Positions 1 to 13,699 of a stretch of 64,000 nt of DNA are shown one piece after another; the first letter of the stretch is position 1; every line of letters begins with the position of its first letter. Both the position numbers and the translations under genes were made by a program. A model generated the notes under the pieces. It saw only the letters and a program-made list of their open reading frames with translations, was not told where the DNA came from and searched no databases. The stretch lies in the NCBI GenBank assembly GCA_026874595.1, contig CM049306.1, positions 85,092,142-85,156,141 of the forward strand. The letters are read 5' to 3'. The stretch comes from Sipunculus nudus. Lineage: Eukaryota; Annelida; Sipuncula; Golfingiida; Sipunculidae.

Positions 1-947
1 ATGTGAACATACTAGCACGGGTATTCCTCCGGCCAGTCATTTGAGAACATAATGCATACAAGCCAGCCTATGTATTTGTCTAAATATCGGGCTAAGAGTA
101 AATCCAGTCGGGGCCTGTATTGTGAAGCCGTCGCCTTACCTCTCACAATGGGTTATTATTTGAACTTGGCCCTCGCTATAAGAGCATAGCTTGCTGGTCA
201 ATATCTCGGTGATGGAAAAACGATTCAATAACATTTGCCCTCCACTGCATATAGGAATATTAATACGGATGCCAATACTGCGCGCCCCTGTGCCTGAGCC
301 AATATTCGTGCAAGGGTATGTTGCCAGCAATGGTGCTAATACCGCATCGAAAACGGTGTTCATTATCTACGGGAAATAATTTAGTGTTGTCACACAAGGA
401 GCAAATGATCTTTGCGCGCAGATTTCACCGGAGATTCTTGGCCGCTATATTTTCCAGGGCTTCTAGGAAATGAATATTCATGTGGTCTTGTGATCGTGAT
501 GTCAGCAGCATGCATAATGAATACACAAACCCACAAGCAGTCAACATGGCGATCTTGCTAGTATTGCAGGCCAGACAAGCCGCGGAGGATGCCAGTCTGT
601 TGTGATAAGAAGCTTATCATCGTTGCTACCAGGCTAGTCAGTGGTTGCAACAGATTTCCTGGACGCTAAGGGTAAGCGGTGTTTTTGCTGGAAAGCGGCA
701 TGCATGCGGGTGGCGGGAAACTGGGAGCTGTCGTCTGCCTAACCTGACAGATTCGTGCCGTACGCCCGTGCGTGCCGTGTCCGCGGGTTTAGGCGCGCCG
801 GTTTTGACCACGTTATACGTGCGAGCCAGTACAGGCCAGTTTACTAGCTCACTTATTCGTTTGCCGTAGCAGAAGAACGCCGTCAAGATTCGGCTATTAC
901 CAGAAAGGCTGAGCCCCTGGCAGTCGGAGGGTCCCTGGACCACAGCA
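1..947 (+). promoter_or_regulatory. 5' flank and 5'UTR of the Kv4 gene
   Basis: Non-coding sequence upstream of the Kv4 start. From about 660 to 947 it is clearly richer in G+C and CpG than the intron (for example around 750-800), as expected of a promoter-proximal region or 5'UTR. I see no convincing TATA box, and the transcription start cannot be placed. A 171-codon frame on the minus strand here overlaps the channel exon and is taken as a shadow. Upstream exons or a 5'UTR intron cannot be excluded. Confidence 0.5.
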
Positions 948-2053
948 ATGGCCTCGGTAGCCGCCTGGCTCCCCTTCGCCAGGGCGGCTGCAATCGGATG
1001 GGTGCCCGTAACGCAAAGTGCCCTGCCCCTCCCGCCCGTCACCCGTGACCACCCCCGGGCCGATGAGAAACTCCGCATCAATGTTAGCGGACGCTTTTTT
1101 GAAACCTGGCGACACACGCTAGACAAATACCCTGACACCTTGTTGGGCTCCAACGAGAAAGAATTTTTCTATGATGAAGATACCAAAGAATATTTCTTTG
1201 ATAGAGATCCAGAGTTGTTCAGGCATATACTCAATTACTACAGAACAGGAAAACTACACTACCCAAAGCATGAATGCATTAGTGCGTATGATGAAGAACT
1301 GGCATTCTTTGGAATTATGCCAGACATTATTGGAGACTGTTGTTATGAAGATTATAGGGACAGAAAACGAGAAAACAGTGAAAGGTTACTTGATGATAAG
1401 GGCTCAGAAAATGGGGATCATCACCCTCATAGAACCATACGAGAAAAAATGTGGAGGGCATTTGAAAACCCCCACACTAGCACCGCTGCCCTGGTATTCT
1501 ATTATGTTACTGGTTTCTTTATTGCAATATCAGTTATAGCTAATGTAGTCGAAACAGTTCCATGTGGACGTATCGAAGAGGAGGATAAAAATCCGCCATG
1601 TGGAGAACGCTATGACAAAATCTTTTTCTGTCTTGACACTGCTTGTGTCATGATTTTCACTGCCGAATATATGCTGCGGCTGTTTGCAGCCCCTGACCGC
1701 TGCAAGTTCATGAGAAGTGTAATGAGTATAATAGATGTGGTGGCAATTCTCCCATATTACATTGGTCTTGGAATCACTGGTAACAAGGATCTCAGCGGAG
1801 CTTTCGTTACACTTCGAGTTTTCCGAGTATTTAGGATCTTCAAGTTTTCAAGACATTCTCAAGGATTACGCATTCTAGGATACACGCTTAAAAGCTGTGC
1901 CAGTGAATTAGGTTTTCTTCTTTTCTCCTTAACCATGGCTATTATTATATTTGCTACTGTTATGTTTTATGCAGAGAAGAATATTGAAAAGACAAGCTTC
2001 ACAAGTATTCCAGCTGCTTTCTGGTACACCATTGTTACCATGACAACATTAGG
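948..2053 (+). CDS. Kv4 (Shal/KCND) voltage-gated K+ channel, first coding exon (N-terminus to pore)
   Basis: Encodes the first 368 residues, plus two bases of codon 369, of a pore-forming subunit of somatodendritic A-type K+ current; it acts as a tetramer in the plasma membrane. Visible in order: N-terminus [18 protein letters not shown], the Kv4 inactivation and KChIP-binding segment; T1 domain about 42-145, with the Kv4 interface zinc motif H104-X5-C110-X20-C131-C132; S1 about 182-203; S2 223-245; S3 256-277; S4 287-310 with R290, R293, R296, K299; S5 318-343; pore helix 355-367 and filter start TMTTLG. The ATG has G at -3 and +4. The exon ends inside the filter glycine codon (phase 2), where Kv4 genes carry an intron; the TGA read through at 2055 is intronic. 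The rest of the filter, S6 and the C-terminus lie outside the window. Very close to invertebrate Shal and intact throughout. Confidence 0.97.
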
Positions 2054-2059
2054 GTGAGT
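2054..2059 (+). promoter_or_regulatory. Splice donor of Kv4 coding exon 1
   Basis: GTGAGT directly after ...TTAGG matches the metazoan donor consensus. It interrupts the Gly codon of the selectivity filter in phase 2, so the next exon should begin with one base completing Gly followed by Tyr-Gly-Asp. No such exon is seen in the window. Confidence 0.92.
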
Positions 2060-2307
2060 ACATTACAATTCATACAAATATGTTTATATCAGCATTTGTT
2101 GAACAGCATAGCTGTTTGTAACAAATGGCCCAGATGTGTGATGTACATAGCATTAATGCATAGCATTAATGCTATGAATGCATCTGTTGTTGTGTTTGAA
2201 ATATATTCACGCATATAGTATTTAACATTTTACAATGCCTACATATAATGTCTGTTTTTCAGAGCAGCATTTTCAAGCCAGCCTCCTAGGACCTAAGTGA
2301 TAAACAC

Positions 2308-2310
<3 letters not shown>

Positions 2311-2356
<46 letters not shown>

Positions 2357-2368
2357 TATATACATACA
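2311..2368. repeat. (TA)n microsatellite
   Basis: About 58 bp of alternating TA with two short CA interruptions. It lies about 250 bp into the intron and probably varies in length. Confidence 0.9.
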
Positions 2369-2778
2369 AATGATTTTCCTGAGGTAACCTATTTCTGTAT
2401 CTACATATTGACAGGAAATCAGCTTGAGAAGTGTGAATCTGGGATTTTAAACTTGTTGTGATTGGGTCAGTGTGTGATGATTCAAAACCAGCTCTCAATA
2501 TTCTTATACTTACTGCACTATGAGTGAAAAAACCCATATTCTAACTTACCAGTACTTGATGAAATCTAGTGTATGGCTAAATATTAAATTGTTCCCAGGT
2601 ATCCTGGAAATTAGGGAAAACCTCAAAGATGAGTTTCCTTTTTTCAGGACGGGGGGGGGGAATCATTGAATTTAAGATTTAAGATTTGATTTATCCTAAA
2701 GAAAAATGGTCATTATGCTGTATTTTTTAATTCTCCTGTCCAAACAGTGATTTTATTGGTCTTTTCTGGAGTGTAACT

Positions 2779-2798
2779 CCCCCCCCCCCCCCCCCCCC
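2779..2798. repeat. Poly-C tract (20 C)
   Basis: Uninterrupted run of C ending in CCGG. A run of 10 G sits 120 bp upstream at 2651-2660. These are two of at least nine such homopolymer tracts in the intron. Confidence 0.9.
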
Positions 2799-4598
2799 GG
2801 AAAAAATATTTGTCAAGTAATAATTTAAGTCCATCAGAGAAAGTTCAAGGAATTTTGTTTGATGAACTGCAGGGAAGCAGTGTAACAGGCAAGAACCACT
2901 GACCTTGATGCAAAAGGGCTTAGTGTGCATGGCCCTGATAAGGAGATTACCAGGTATACCCAATTATGGTACCTTACTTCATTACCTGTGTCTTTGTGGA
3001 TATAAGGCTCAAGTGGAAAACAATCTTTAGTAAAACTGCTCTTCAGTTACCCCAGATAATCTGTTCTCAGTATATCATGGCATGTTAATGAATGCAGGTG
3101 TAACAGGATTTATACAATCGTGCACAGTTAATGTCTCATTAGTGCTTATTGACAGGTACATAATGGAAATAAGCTAACCTATGTCTAGACTTGCAAGGAG
3201 ATATAGGCGGTCCATTTCCATCATTGGAATGTGATTTGACACAGTTAATTGACCAATATTTGGACACAAGTCATTAAATAAACAAATCTTGAAAGTAAGT
3301 GAAAGTGATCACCCAGCCAATGAGACAATCCATTGTGGTTAATAAACATATGACAGGACAAGATAAATATTTGATATGGTACCAGTATTGGTTGTCCTGA
3401 TGGTATTTATGTGTGTATGTGTGTTTGTAATACCCATTGTGGCTCTATTTATTCCTTTTGGGATAGAATCTAAGGGTGTGATATGATGCATCAAATAATT
3501 GGGGCATTGAACTGCAACCCCTCAATTAAATTGCAATTGATCCTGAATCGATTCATTTAAATTCACCAAAATCTGTCAATTTCACGGAGCAAACAGTGAT
3601 GTTAAGACTGTTTATTGTGAAATTGCTCAAGGTATAGTTTCAACACAGTAAAGTTCTCCACTCCCATCAACAAAAATGGCTGTATTAAACAGAGGGCAAG
3701 CTATATTTTTCCTATACTTGCTAACACTATTATCCATTGTGGTAAAATATTTTTTACGTATAAGAAAGTCTGATATTTACTATTAAAATATTTATTGATG
3801 AGAGAAGCAAATCGATGTAAATGATCAATGAATTGAATCAGCCTAAAGGAACTTCACAATTCACAGATCTGGTAGACCATAATACATTTGCTGTTCCTCC
3901 TGATGTGGCATACATGAAGGTAAGCCACATAAGGACATACTGATACACACAACTAATGTACTTTTATTCACTGGCAATGGATGGTCAGTTATGGATAAAA
4001 TTTTGCTTACTGGTAGATATTTAGACAAATATGAATGTCTGGCATCTATATGGCATTCTTGATAAAATGTTTGTTACAGATTTTGTTAAATTTATCAGAT
4101 ATAACTGCACCTGCAACAACATAGACACAGTTAAACAATGATAAAATATGTACTGCATTGTCAACAAAAATGGTAAATGATTCAGCTAAGCCAAATTTAC
4201 CTTAAAATATCTTACAAAACTTACACTATCTTATCTTCTGTGTTTCCTGTGTGATACAGTTTAACAGTAATTGAAATTAATCAAATTATTATTTGGTTTG
4301 CTGTAATAAACAGTGATGATGGTATTATTGTTATATCAGTTCTTTTTAGAGCTTTAACTGTTTTCTTGGTTTGAGACATACGAGAAATGTCAGTAATTTG
4401 CATCTTTAATCAAATCAGTCCTCTCAGATAATTCAATATATTGATGTTTTTTGTCAAAACATATTTATATATTCTAAGGAGATTTCCATATCTTTAGTAA
4501 TAAATTATCAGTCAGGGTTGGTTTATTGTTTCACCACCACTGTATTAAATAAATCTTTTTTATTTCAAAATTATTTCAGTGTTTATTAGAAATACACT

Positions 4599-4615
4599 CC
4601 CCCCCCCCCCCCCCC
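4599..4615. repeat. Poly-C tract (17 C)
   Basis: Homopolymer run of C at the 5' edge of the SINE-like segment that follows. The CCCTCCCA end suggests expansion from a C-rich repeat end. Confidence 0.85.
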
Positions 4616-4621
4616 TCCCAG

Positions 4622-4935
4622 ATGTTATGTACATCTGCAGAATTTCCCTCCGGTTTTGGACTCCATGACAAAGCAGTATCACATCCTTCCTCTCATTTCA
4701 TATCCTGGTGTCAACCAGGCCTCGTGACTACCTCTGACCCCCTGGACTCCCCCTCCACTGCCTTTGTGAGTGAAACACTGCCATGGGGCACTGCCTTCCC
4801 ATTAAGCTGGCAGAGTACTCACTCAGACCAGTTGGGAACTGATTGTGAGAAGTCCAACCGCCTCAGCTGAGATTAGAACTCACAATCTCCCGGCTGTGAG
4901 TCCTGTGGAGTCCAGAGCCATAGAAGCTGGTGGAT
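4622..4935 (-). mobile_element. SINE-like, tRNA-derived retroposon (minus strand)
   Basis: Read on the minus strand, the segment near 4862-4925 resembles a tRNA head with a degenerate internal B box (GAGTTCTAATC against GGTTCRANNCC), followed by a GC-richer body ending near the poly-C tract. It stands out from its AT-rich flanks. No clear target-site duplication was found, and the 82-codon plus-strand frame inside looks incidental. A diverged copy of a different SINE family from the one at 62.2 kb is the best explanation. Confidence 0.45.
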
Positions 4936-7900
4936 GGGCTCAATGTTACTGATGGTGTTTTATTGAGGTAGGAGTTCATATGAGTTTACATTGATCCAGG
5001 TTGACTAGTGGCTCAGAAATTCAAGACAGTTTCTTTGTAGAGAAGAGTATGCATGGGTAAAGAAGTAACTTGATACCACTGGCATCAGATGGAGCAAAAT
5101 CATGGGTCAATAATAAAAAAAGAAATATAACAAACCCACACAAAGCATAAAAATTACTCATCTGATCAAAAGCTTATTTGCCTGCTATTGATTTTTGCTG
5201 TGTATCCTGATATTGCCAAAGACAGTCTTTCCTTTAGTCTGGCTAATAATTTCTTCATTGTGTGTCTTCTCAAGGACAAATGAATGCTGAGTGTCTGCCA
5301 GCATTTGTAACTGTTTGTTAGGGCTGGGTGTTGCACCTTTAGGAAACTGCCCTATCTGATCTTATGAACTCATCCATCCAATACATTATGTATTTTGTAT
5401 ATTTGCAAAAAAAATAAATACAATTGTGTCTCATGACATCTGCTTACTCAAACCATATCAAACTATATAATGCCCAGTCATGATTTTCTGCATAAAACAA
5501 CAAGTATCAAATACATAAAATTCAGATTGAGTTCATCAGCTGTTCAATTATCTTTGGTTGTGTCAAGAACTCATTTTCTGTGATCGAATCACATGCTTCA
5601 TGCTGATGTGGCAGTTTGTTAAAATTGAATGATAATCTAATATTGTAGCTGTTTGAGTATAAAAGTGAAATGATCAGATGAATTCAGAATGTAAATAGGA
5701 AAAGCACACAACACAATTTATTCAAAGGAGATTGTCACTAAAGGCTTAATTGTATTCATAGGCAAGAGGACTTGAACAGAAATGGTGTCAGTAGAAATCA
5801 GCTCGTTGGAAATTAAAGTACCTTACAGGTATAGCATTTGGTTTAGGTACCTCACTTTTTATTTAAGTACTTTGAATCACATGTATTGATTGTTTATGTA
5901 AAAGATTAGGAAATTTTTTCCCGAAATTACTTAAAACCAGTCTCATGTGTTTCTTTGGTGTAGCAGGGAAATGCTCCATTTGCTTCTGCTGCAGGTCTGT
6001 TAGTTTAAAGAATTTTCCAATGCAGCAGCAAAATTTTTAAAATGTTTCATACCAGAATGTTTGAAAAGAATAGAATAATACTTTATTGTCCAGTGCATAG
6101 AGATTAAATTTAGGAACATTTTGTGGAGAGAGCCAACATATATCATTTGACAGCTACTTCTGAGAGCACGTCAGGCACAAGTCACTTTCAAGTCACATAT
6201 ACACTAGCCCATATTGCATGTAATGATAAAAAAAATTTTGCACTCGTGTGTTTATCGGCATCTAAACGCACATAAAAACATTGCACTAATATTGACCGTA
6301 AGACATATACGATGGCTAGTACCATATCATCAGACCCATCCAGCAGGTTTCTAACACTGGTGTACAGATATTGCATGCTTTGATAATTTGATCCCTTTAC
6401 ATATATGTTCTAGTTCTAATTACTTGTAAGGCCAATCTTTCACCATATAAAAATTTTAAATTGAAATACAAGCCTTGAGATTCATCATTCATGATCTTCT
6501 TTACTGTGTTAATGTGTGTTGGTACATGTTGTCGTTACCAGCAGAGAATGCAAGTACAGCGTTAGCTGATGCTATAGTCCATAATTCACTTCCTACTGTC
6601 CGTCTGTTTTTTCGTAAATAATTTTCTTAAAAGGTTTATATTTTCCAATAATTTCATAGTAAACTGCATATGGAAGTGACAATCTAATATGGCAATTATA
6701 ATTTTACAATAAATCCCAAGTTATGTTTTACAGCTTTTAGTCTCTTCACAATCATCTTGCAGATATGAATCGTAACAGTCCCTGCATGAGTAGCCATCTT
6801 TGTTTTAGCTAGTTACATTTTTTAGAATGTTTAAATGACATCATCCAATCAGTAGTTGTCAAATGAGTTTTTGCATGTGACCAATGACCTTGACAGCCAT
6901 AAGTGGGTCTGATATGTTGTAAAATGTAGACTGATTTCTTATATTTTTAAATAAGTCTGATTCTTAAATAACGTGTAAGGTAGGTATTTATATACCTTGT
7001 TGAAAATTAGGTTCTTTAATCCTCTACACTATATTTATTTCCCTTGAAATGTAACAGTAAAAATTTTCATTGCAAAAATCTGGTGGACATGAGGGGATGA
7101 AAAGGATTATAGTTTATGATACACTAAGTCTCAGGTTGGCATTTTAGACTGAGGGTGTCAAAATTAAATATCTCCTGGTATAGATAAGGATCAGTTATTT
7201 GATTAATCGAGGCTGTCTAGATCAGAGACGTATATATGGCCATGAGATTCCTTAGGATACATGAGGTGTAAAGATAGTGCTGTTTTCATGTTAGTCCAGT
7301 TGAAGCCCAATTAACTTAAAACACCCCAACGTGTGTAAAATGTGCTTTTATTTTGAAGAGTGAATGTCATAATTTAATGTTTTTATACTTTATTGAAGAA
7401 AAAATGAGACTGAGAAGATAAAAGATACAGTTTTTCAGTAGGACATTAGACCAGGGTAGACCAGCTACAGAATATTGTATAAAAAGCCCAGTTCAGTCGT
7501 TAATATCCCATGGGACCATGGGGCACCATTCTGTTGAGAGCATGAGCATTTTACTTTCACTTGGTGTAAATGAAATTATTGTAACCTGATGTGATGGCAT
7601 TTTGGTTTGGGTTTACAATAACATACCCTATACTGCGGAGATTGTCTGTTTAGTATGGTTGGTCTTTGGGGGATTAAGTCAGTCGGTGTCCCTTGGTGAC
7701 ATTTTTTAGTCGATAATTGTATCCCTGAACTCAAACATGAGACATGGTGTCTGCTGCCTGTCTTTGATCATGTTTAGGATAAATAAATGAACAAAATGAG
7801 GCTCAGTATTGATGGCAACTTGTGTCCAGTTACATGTCATGACCAGGATACAGTAACAAAATAAAGGTACATTTCACCTCTTGGATTCAATCAATCCATA

Positions 7901-10900
7901 TCAGATCTCATTTTTTATAGGTAAATATTTACAGAGCTTGCTAGTAATAAATTACACTATGGCTCATATGCTGGTATGTGTGTAGAAACTCATAAATATC
8001 ATCTGTAAGGGTGACAGTGGACCTGTAACAATTAATTATATCAGTAACAAAACCAACCATATTGCACAATTTAAGCTTTAGCTGTTATCAACACACCATT
8101 GTCAATTAAATAAATGTATTTCCTTTTCAGAAGAATACTTAGTTTTTGAATAACATCATGATTTTCATTCGTATTTAGTGTGCATGTGTGTGTGTGTGTG
8201 AGTAAAGACATTACAAAGAATGTATTAAATGGTAAATTATGATAAAGAGCCAAATTAAAATCCCTGGGTAACTATATTTGGATTGGATACAGTGATATTT
8301 ACTACTTCTGATGAATAGTATAAGGGGCATGTTGTGTCATTGAATACTGTACACATGTACCCCCTGGTATTCATTCATGTTTGTATTATTACATGATAAT
8401 TGAAAAAGATCTCCTCAGGTAATTTTATCAGTTTAAACACCTACATCAAGGCAGTCTGATGTATAATTGCAAAGCATGCAAGGTCACATCCATTGCACAT
8501 TTTAATTGGTATACCATAGCAATATACTACTAGTGGTATTTTGTACTTTGATTGCAACAGTCGTATAAAGTATTTAGGTACTTGTACTATATTTAATCTA
8601 GGCACTTGTGGTGTATTGTTGTGTGAATACTAGTTGCATTGTGATACTCCTGTATTTAAAGCTAACCACACTCTTGGTCATTTGATACAAGTACCTGAAC
8701 AATAATTTCAATTTCTATGATTTATTTCACAGCTTAGATTGTAGTCTTAAGTGTATTGTGAGAGTCCAATATGTTTTATTATGATAATGAGTAAATTATT
8801 AACTTAAAGGTGCATCATTTGTAGTAAAATGTAATTATGAATAGAAACAGAAACCAAATATTATTAATCTGTGGCATAGTTGTGGCATATTTTACCTTCA
8901 GAACATGTGAAATGGTCTCATTAAACAGGAACACATCAAAGAAAATATATGTAGCTAGCTGACAAATGTAATAAAGGTTTCAGTATGCAGAAACACTAGA
9001 AAACAAAAACCCATACAGAATTATTCAGCTGGTGAGGAAAATCGAGGCAGCCCATTGGTTTATGGGTAGGGGTTATTAGGGAGTTATTATATTTTTGTGG
9101 TCTGGAGTTGGAAGTTAATGGTGGCCCATGCTGATGTTTGTGGGAAGCATATAAAATGGGGACAGGGTCTTTATGTTAGCTCATTAATAATACGCATTAT
9201 GGTGGTCATATTCCTGCCATTTGCAGCATATTGTGTTGGCAGCAGATGTACTGCATGGCGTGAGGTCACACATAGTGCTTCGTGGGCCCATGCCTGTAAC
9301 AGTTAAAATATATTGGCCTCGTTTAACTTGGCCATTGACTTGCAACTGTCAATGTTTTGTATTTAGAGGCTCAGTATTTCTGGTTGCTTGTCTTCCAGGA
9401 CTTTTCCATGGCTCAGAACAATAAAAAACATGTTATTTTTTTGCTGGTTTATAGTGTTTTCTGTGAGTATCAGGCAACTTTGGTTGATTGGCCATTATAC
9501 CTGTCCATGCAGTATATACTCTAGTAGTAATGTTTTGTGTTTTTGTTACAGACTTAGAATTGGGAAAAATTAAGGATATATTATAATGGATCTATAAACT
9601 GGAACATTTAACTCAGGAGTGCAAGCCAGTTTCATGGGGTGCAACATAGAAAATTTATAGTCAATTAATATGTAAACATGACACACATTCAGTTTGGCTG
9701 AATATTCATTATTTCAATGTTTACAACATACTTTTATATCCAAATGTAGGAAATCTCATCCTATCATGTGCTAAGTTTAATTTTAAAAAATGCCATAACC
9801 TGTTAAGATGTCCGACCATATCCATCAGAGGTTCTATCAAAGATCTCACCAGAACTGGCAGGGGTCAAACCAGGGATATTCAGCCTTAAATACCTTGCAT
9901 GTATATATATACATTTCAAGTCAAGATCCCTGATAAAATTTTGTTTTCTGTTCAGAAGCAATTCAAACAGAATGTAAATCTACATATGTCATGTCATGAG
10001 TTTCAATGTGTTGCTCAACTTCTCAGTGTGTTTTATTTTGTTGAGATAATTTGTAAACTATTTCCTCCCAAAACTGAGCTGATATGAGTATAGTTGCAGC
10101 AGTATATATTATCTCACAATACAACACATTTTGTGATACATCACTCACAAAACAGTACACCGCAGAGTACTGCTTACAAGGTTTATATTTACTTTGGATT
10201 CTGTGCCAGTGTTTTTCAATGTTCTTTGAAAAGGTAACCAAACTTCCTGTCTTAGAATTTTATTTTATTTAAAAATAAAATAAAATTGATTACTAACCCA
10301 TTAGCCAACCAGATACCATTTAATTTGTTTCTTACAATTGAGTTTTGACCCAGCGTGCTTTTTATGGAGTTTAAACATTATATATTTTATTATTCATGTG
10401 AGATATCACTTTCAGATGCTTGGGTAATGGCAGTGTATTAAAGTAATACAGAAACATCTGATGATACTTATACCAGGGATGGGTCCGTGATCTATTATAA
10501 TTGATTATCTGTCAGTTGTATGGTTAAAAAAATCTGGTCATTGGTCTTGCAGTGCCATTATCATGCAGTTACAAAGTTTTGTGCATATCTTAGGCTTTGT
10601 GATGAGGAAATGTATACTTAATTTTATTCATGTGAGCATGCAAACTCTAAAAAAAATCTGTTAACATATATAACTTCACACACACACATGGGCTATAGAA
10701 TTTATAATTACATATAGAGTAAAGCCCTGCCCATCAACCGCCTCGGTTTAGTGGTCACCTCAAAATAATGACCATTTTTTCACTGTCCCAATTCTTTATG
10801 TGCTCTGCATATCAGACCTTGCTTAGCAGACCAGCTTGAAAATGTGACCACTTTATTGAGGTACTGTCGGAGGTAATAATTTTGAAGTATTAATGTTAAA

Positions 10901-11206
10901 TACCAAACATGAAGGCCTATTTATCCCTCACTTAAGATTATGCATGTCTGTATATGGTCATCAACGATTTCAAATTCCTAAACAACAGTCCATTCTGATT
11001 AATGGTCATTAGAGGTCAGTAGATTTTTTCTGATGATGGATTGTGAAGTTTAGATATACAACCAATTCCTGACACTAACTTATAGCATATTTGACTTTGT
11101 ATAATTTGGTATCAGTGCAACAGTATGTTGTTACAGCCATGGCGATGCAATGTAAGATGACCCATTTTCTACACAGCATAAACCCTACACCAAAGCTGTA
11201 TATATA
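4936..11206. other. Intron stretch without recognised genes
   Basis: AT-rich unique-looking sequence. It holds a short (TG)n at 8179-8201 and a CA run near 10677. At 10720-10865 there is a weak GTGGTCAC/GTGACCAC-flanked segment that might be a decayed pogo-like end. All open frames are under 75 codons and unconvincing. Confidence 0.6.
8179..8201. repeat. (TG)n microsatellite
   Basis: TGTGCA(TG)n about 23 bp long, a short dinucleotide run. Confidence 0.8.
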
Positions 11207-11316
11207 TGTCAAGGCCCAGATACTGATCTGGACCAATCAGCTGTATGTCCAGACTAAATCCAGATCTTCAATAAATAACAAAGAGAATGATTTCCTGTCT
11301 AATCAGTTGAAGGGTT

Positions 11317-11995
11317 TATCACCGTCCAGTTGTTTACGTCTTTTGTTCACAGGTTGCTGATTTCTCAGATAGAAGAATTCTTTAATCCAGATGTAATTTA
11401 CTTTCAAGTTTATTCAATCAAAGTTAACAATAACAAATGTCCAAAATATATATGTTGATAGTTTTCCCTATTTTCCACTTAACTGATTCTGTTCTCTCTG
11501 TCTCTCTCTCTGTTAACTCCTGTTTGTATTCCTGTCTCTTCTCTCTCTCCTAGCTCTCTAACTCTTTGACTCTCTTCTCTTTAGCTCTGACCTTAACTGT
11601 CTGGTTCAGTAGCCAGTGTCTCTATTTATACATTTACCCAAAATAATAATTGCAATTAAGGAATTTCTTACAGCATTAATACAAGACATATTGTGTAATA
11701 CATTCAACACCTTTCTGCCCTCCTGTGAACACCTAAGTCTAAACTGTTAATTAATTACTTTATCTGTGCCTGTCACAGTCAAATGTATGAACATGCTTAT
11801 TAATGAATTCTCTGTGAACACTAATCAAAGGGCTGGCAGTTAAATAATAAACTGAAATGTAATTAGAAAGTTACCCTGCACAGAAGTCTACTAAATACCT
11901 GTTTCACTCCATAGGACTGATCACCTTATAATATCTAATGAAAATTGGTAAAATATAATGATTTGAATTATCATAAAATTATCACACTGGTGATA
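11317..11995 (-). repeat. 3' LTR (left copy) of the retrotransposon
   Basis: 679 bp, with inverted termini TATCACC/GGTGATA. On the minus strand AATAAA (complement of 11409-11414) lies about 95 bp from the LTR end, a plausible polyadenylation signal. A CT-rich stretch at about 11494-11582 is also present. Just upstream on the minus strand (12000-12015) is a short purine-rich patch that may act as the polypurine tract. Confidence 0.9.
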
Positions 11996-12850
11996 GTTGC
12001 CCTTCCGTCAAGAAATTGACTCTCCTGAGTCAAAACAAACAAACAAAAATAAACAATATTGTTAGAATTACACAATATAAATTACCTTAGCTGTCATTTA
12101 TTTAAACTTACATCACATGGAAACACTTGAATTTGATATAATAGGATTAATGTAAAAACAAGTATAATCATCCTCATCAACATAGTAAATATGCTACATA
12201 AAATCAAAGTGAATATTCTGACATAGTAAAATGAACAAAAACTAAAATAACAAAGTATGAGAACATGCCATTGCCCCTTTCGTTTGTTAAGTGATGCATA
12301 CATTTGGCTCGTGAGATGAAGTGCATAATTGACATGATTCTAATTTTGTGAAACGATGGACCTGCCAGAGATTTTGCCTTTTATCTAATAATTTAGTCCT
12401 AACTGTTGGATCCTTAATTTTGATAAAAAAATTACATATGAATATAGATAAAAGACAAATTCAAGGCAGTGATCACTTTGAATGAAATGAAATAAGTGAG
12501 CCAAATTATATGCATCCAAAATTTGTGAAAGTACAAGCTGAAACAAAGTAGTAGCACCAAGTGCAATTAAATTAAGCAAATATACGTTAATTTTCTACTC
12601 AGACAAGTCTTCATCATTGTGTTAATTAGTTTTTATACTTCATTACTACCAATAACCATGAAACCTATCCATTTTCTTTTCTCAATTTTGTGCCAAAAGG
12701 CATAAGTCTTTACAAGTCAGTAAATACATTTCTTATACATGTATATTGTAATAAACACACTGGACTATTGTTGCAAAAATAAGACATGACATATACTATG
12801 GTATATATTTTAAATAGATGGTATATACTATCGCCTATTATACTAAAGAT

Positions 12851-13699
12851 TTACTCTTCGTCATCACTGTTTACAATATACATGCAAAAGGTACATTCAT
12901 TTGTTTCTGCTTTACAGATATTACAAAAATTGTTTCTTATGGATCTACCGCACATTTCACAATGTTGGACCCTATTTTTACACTTTTCCATTTTACACTT
13001 TCTTTGCCTATTAAAATTCTGTCTTTGGTAGTGACCTCTTCCTCCCTGAACTGATATATTATTGACCTGAGGTGCTAGTAGCTGATCTAACTGTCTTATG
13101 GTTTTAATATGGGATTTCAATTTTTTGGTAAGTTCATTTATCAACCCTTCTTGAATGTCAGCATTTCTTTCTAACTGATTGTTGTAGTGTTTTGATCTGT
13201 CCAATTCTCTTTCCATAACAACCAATCTATCATTTAGTTTCTCTGTTTCCTGGACTAACTCTTTATTTGTTAATTCAAGTGACTGAATTTTGACCTGTTC
13301 ATCTTCCACAGATACAGTATTTACTGAAACTGATGAAACTTTCTTAACCCTTTTCTTCAGCTTGATGCGCAAAGCATCATTTTCAAAATTGACGACAGTT
13401 TTCAAATTTAAAGTTTGATAAAGTTCCTTGTTTGAAATATCCATGAAGGGTAGTTGACTGGGAGCTGCAAAACTTCTTTCAGAATGAACGTCTCCAGGTC
13501 CACATTTTGTTATATCATCATCTTCTCTTGCACTTTGCTGTTGTGTAAAACAGCAGCGGGCGAAGTGGTTCAGTTGATGGCATTTGTGGCATCTTTTTCC
13601 TTTAGCTGGACAGTGACATTGATGGGCTCTGCTGTATGTAAATCCACACTTGTAGCAGAGCCCTCTTTTTTGGAACCAAATCATGCATAGGAGTGGCAT
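12851..13699 (-). CDS. Gag-like zinc-knuckle / coiled-coil / CxxC protein of the LTR element
   Basis: 282 codons. Residues 15-50 hold two zinc knuckles: a variant one (C15-X2-C18, H26, C30) and a canonical CX2CX4HX4C one (C37, C40, H45, C50) in the context CPAKGKRCHKC, typical of Ty3/gypsy Gag. A hydrophilic linker with basic KLKKRVKK follows, then a predicted coiled coil at about 120-215 with leucine heptads. The C-terminal 50 residues are rich in Cys pairs (CEMC, CNIC, CTFC) and end in an acidic SDDEE tail. The usual capsid part before the knuckles is missing and no protease follows. The role is unknown; RNA binding and multimerisation are inferred from the motifs. The first ATG is only 120 nt from the LTR and is accepted as the start. 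Confidence 0.75.
   Translation of the reverse strand: MPLLCMIWFQKRGLCYKCGFTYSRAHQCHCPAKGKRCHKCHQLNHFARCCFTQQQSAREDDDITKCGPGDVHSERSFAAPSQLPFMDISNKELYQTLNLKTVVNFENDALRIKLKKRVKKVSSVSVNTVSVEDEQVKIQSLELTNKELVQETEKLNDRLVVMERELDRSKHYNNQLERNADIQEGLINELTKKLKSHIKTIRQLDQLLAPQVNNISVQGGRGHYQRQNFNRQRKCKMEKCKNRVQHCEMCGRSIRNNFCNICKAETNECTFCMYIVNSDDEE

Noticed and set aside
638-1153. 171-codon minus-strand ORF over the Kv4 start
   Set aside because: Overlaps a clearly real exon on the other strand and shows no domain; a shadow of GC-rich 5'UTR and coding sequence.
2055-2057. TGA read as the end of the channel protein
   Set aside because: It lies one base inside a consensus donor (GTGAGT) and would cut the protein within the selectivity filter; intron read-through, not a truncation.
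10720-10865. Second pogo/Tigger copy
   Set aside because: GTGGTCAC/GTGACCAC words are reminiscent, but no CAGTGGAACC end or TA target is present.
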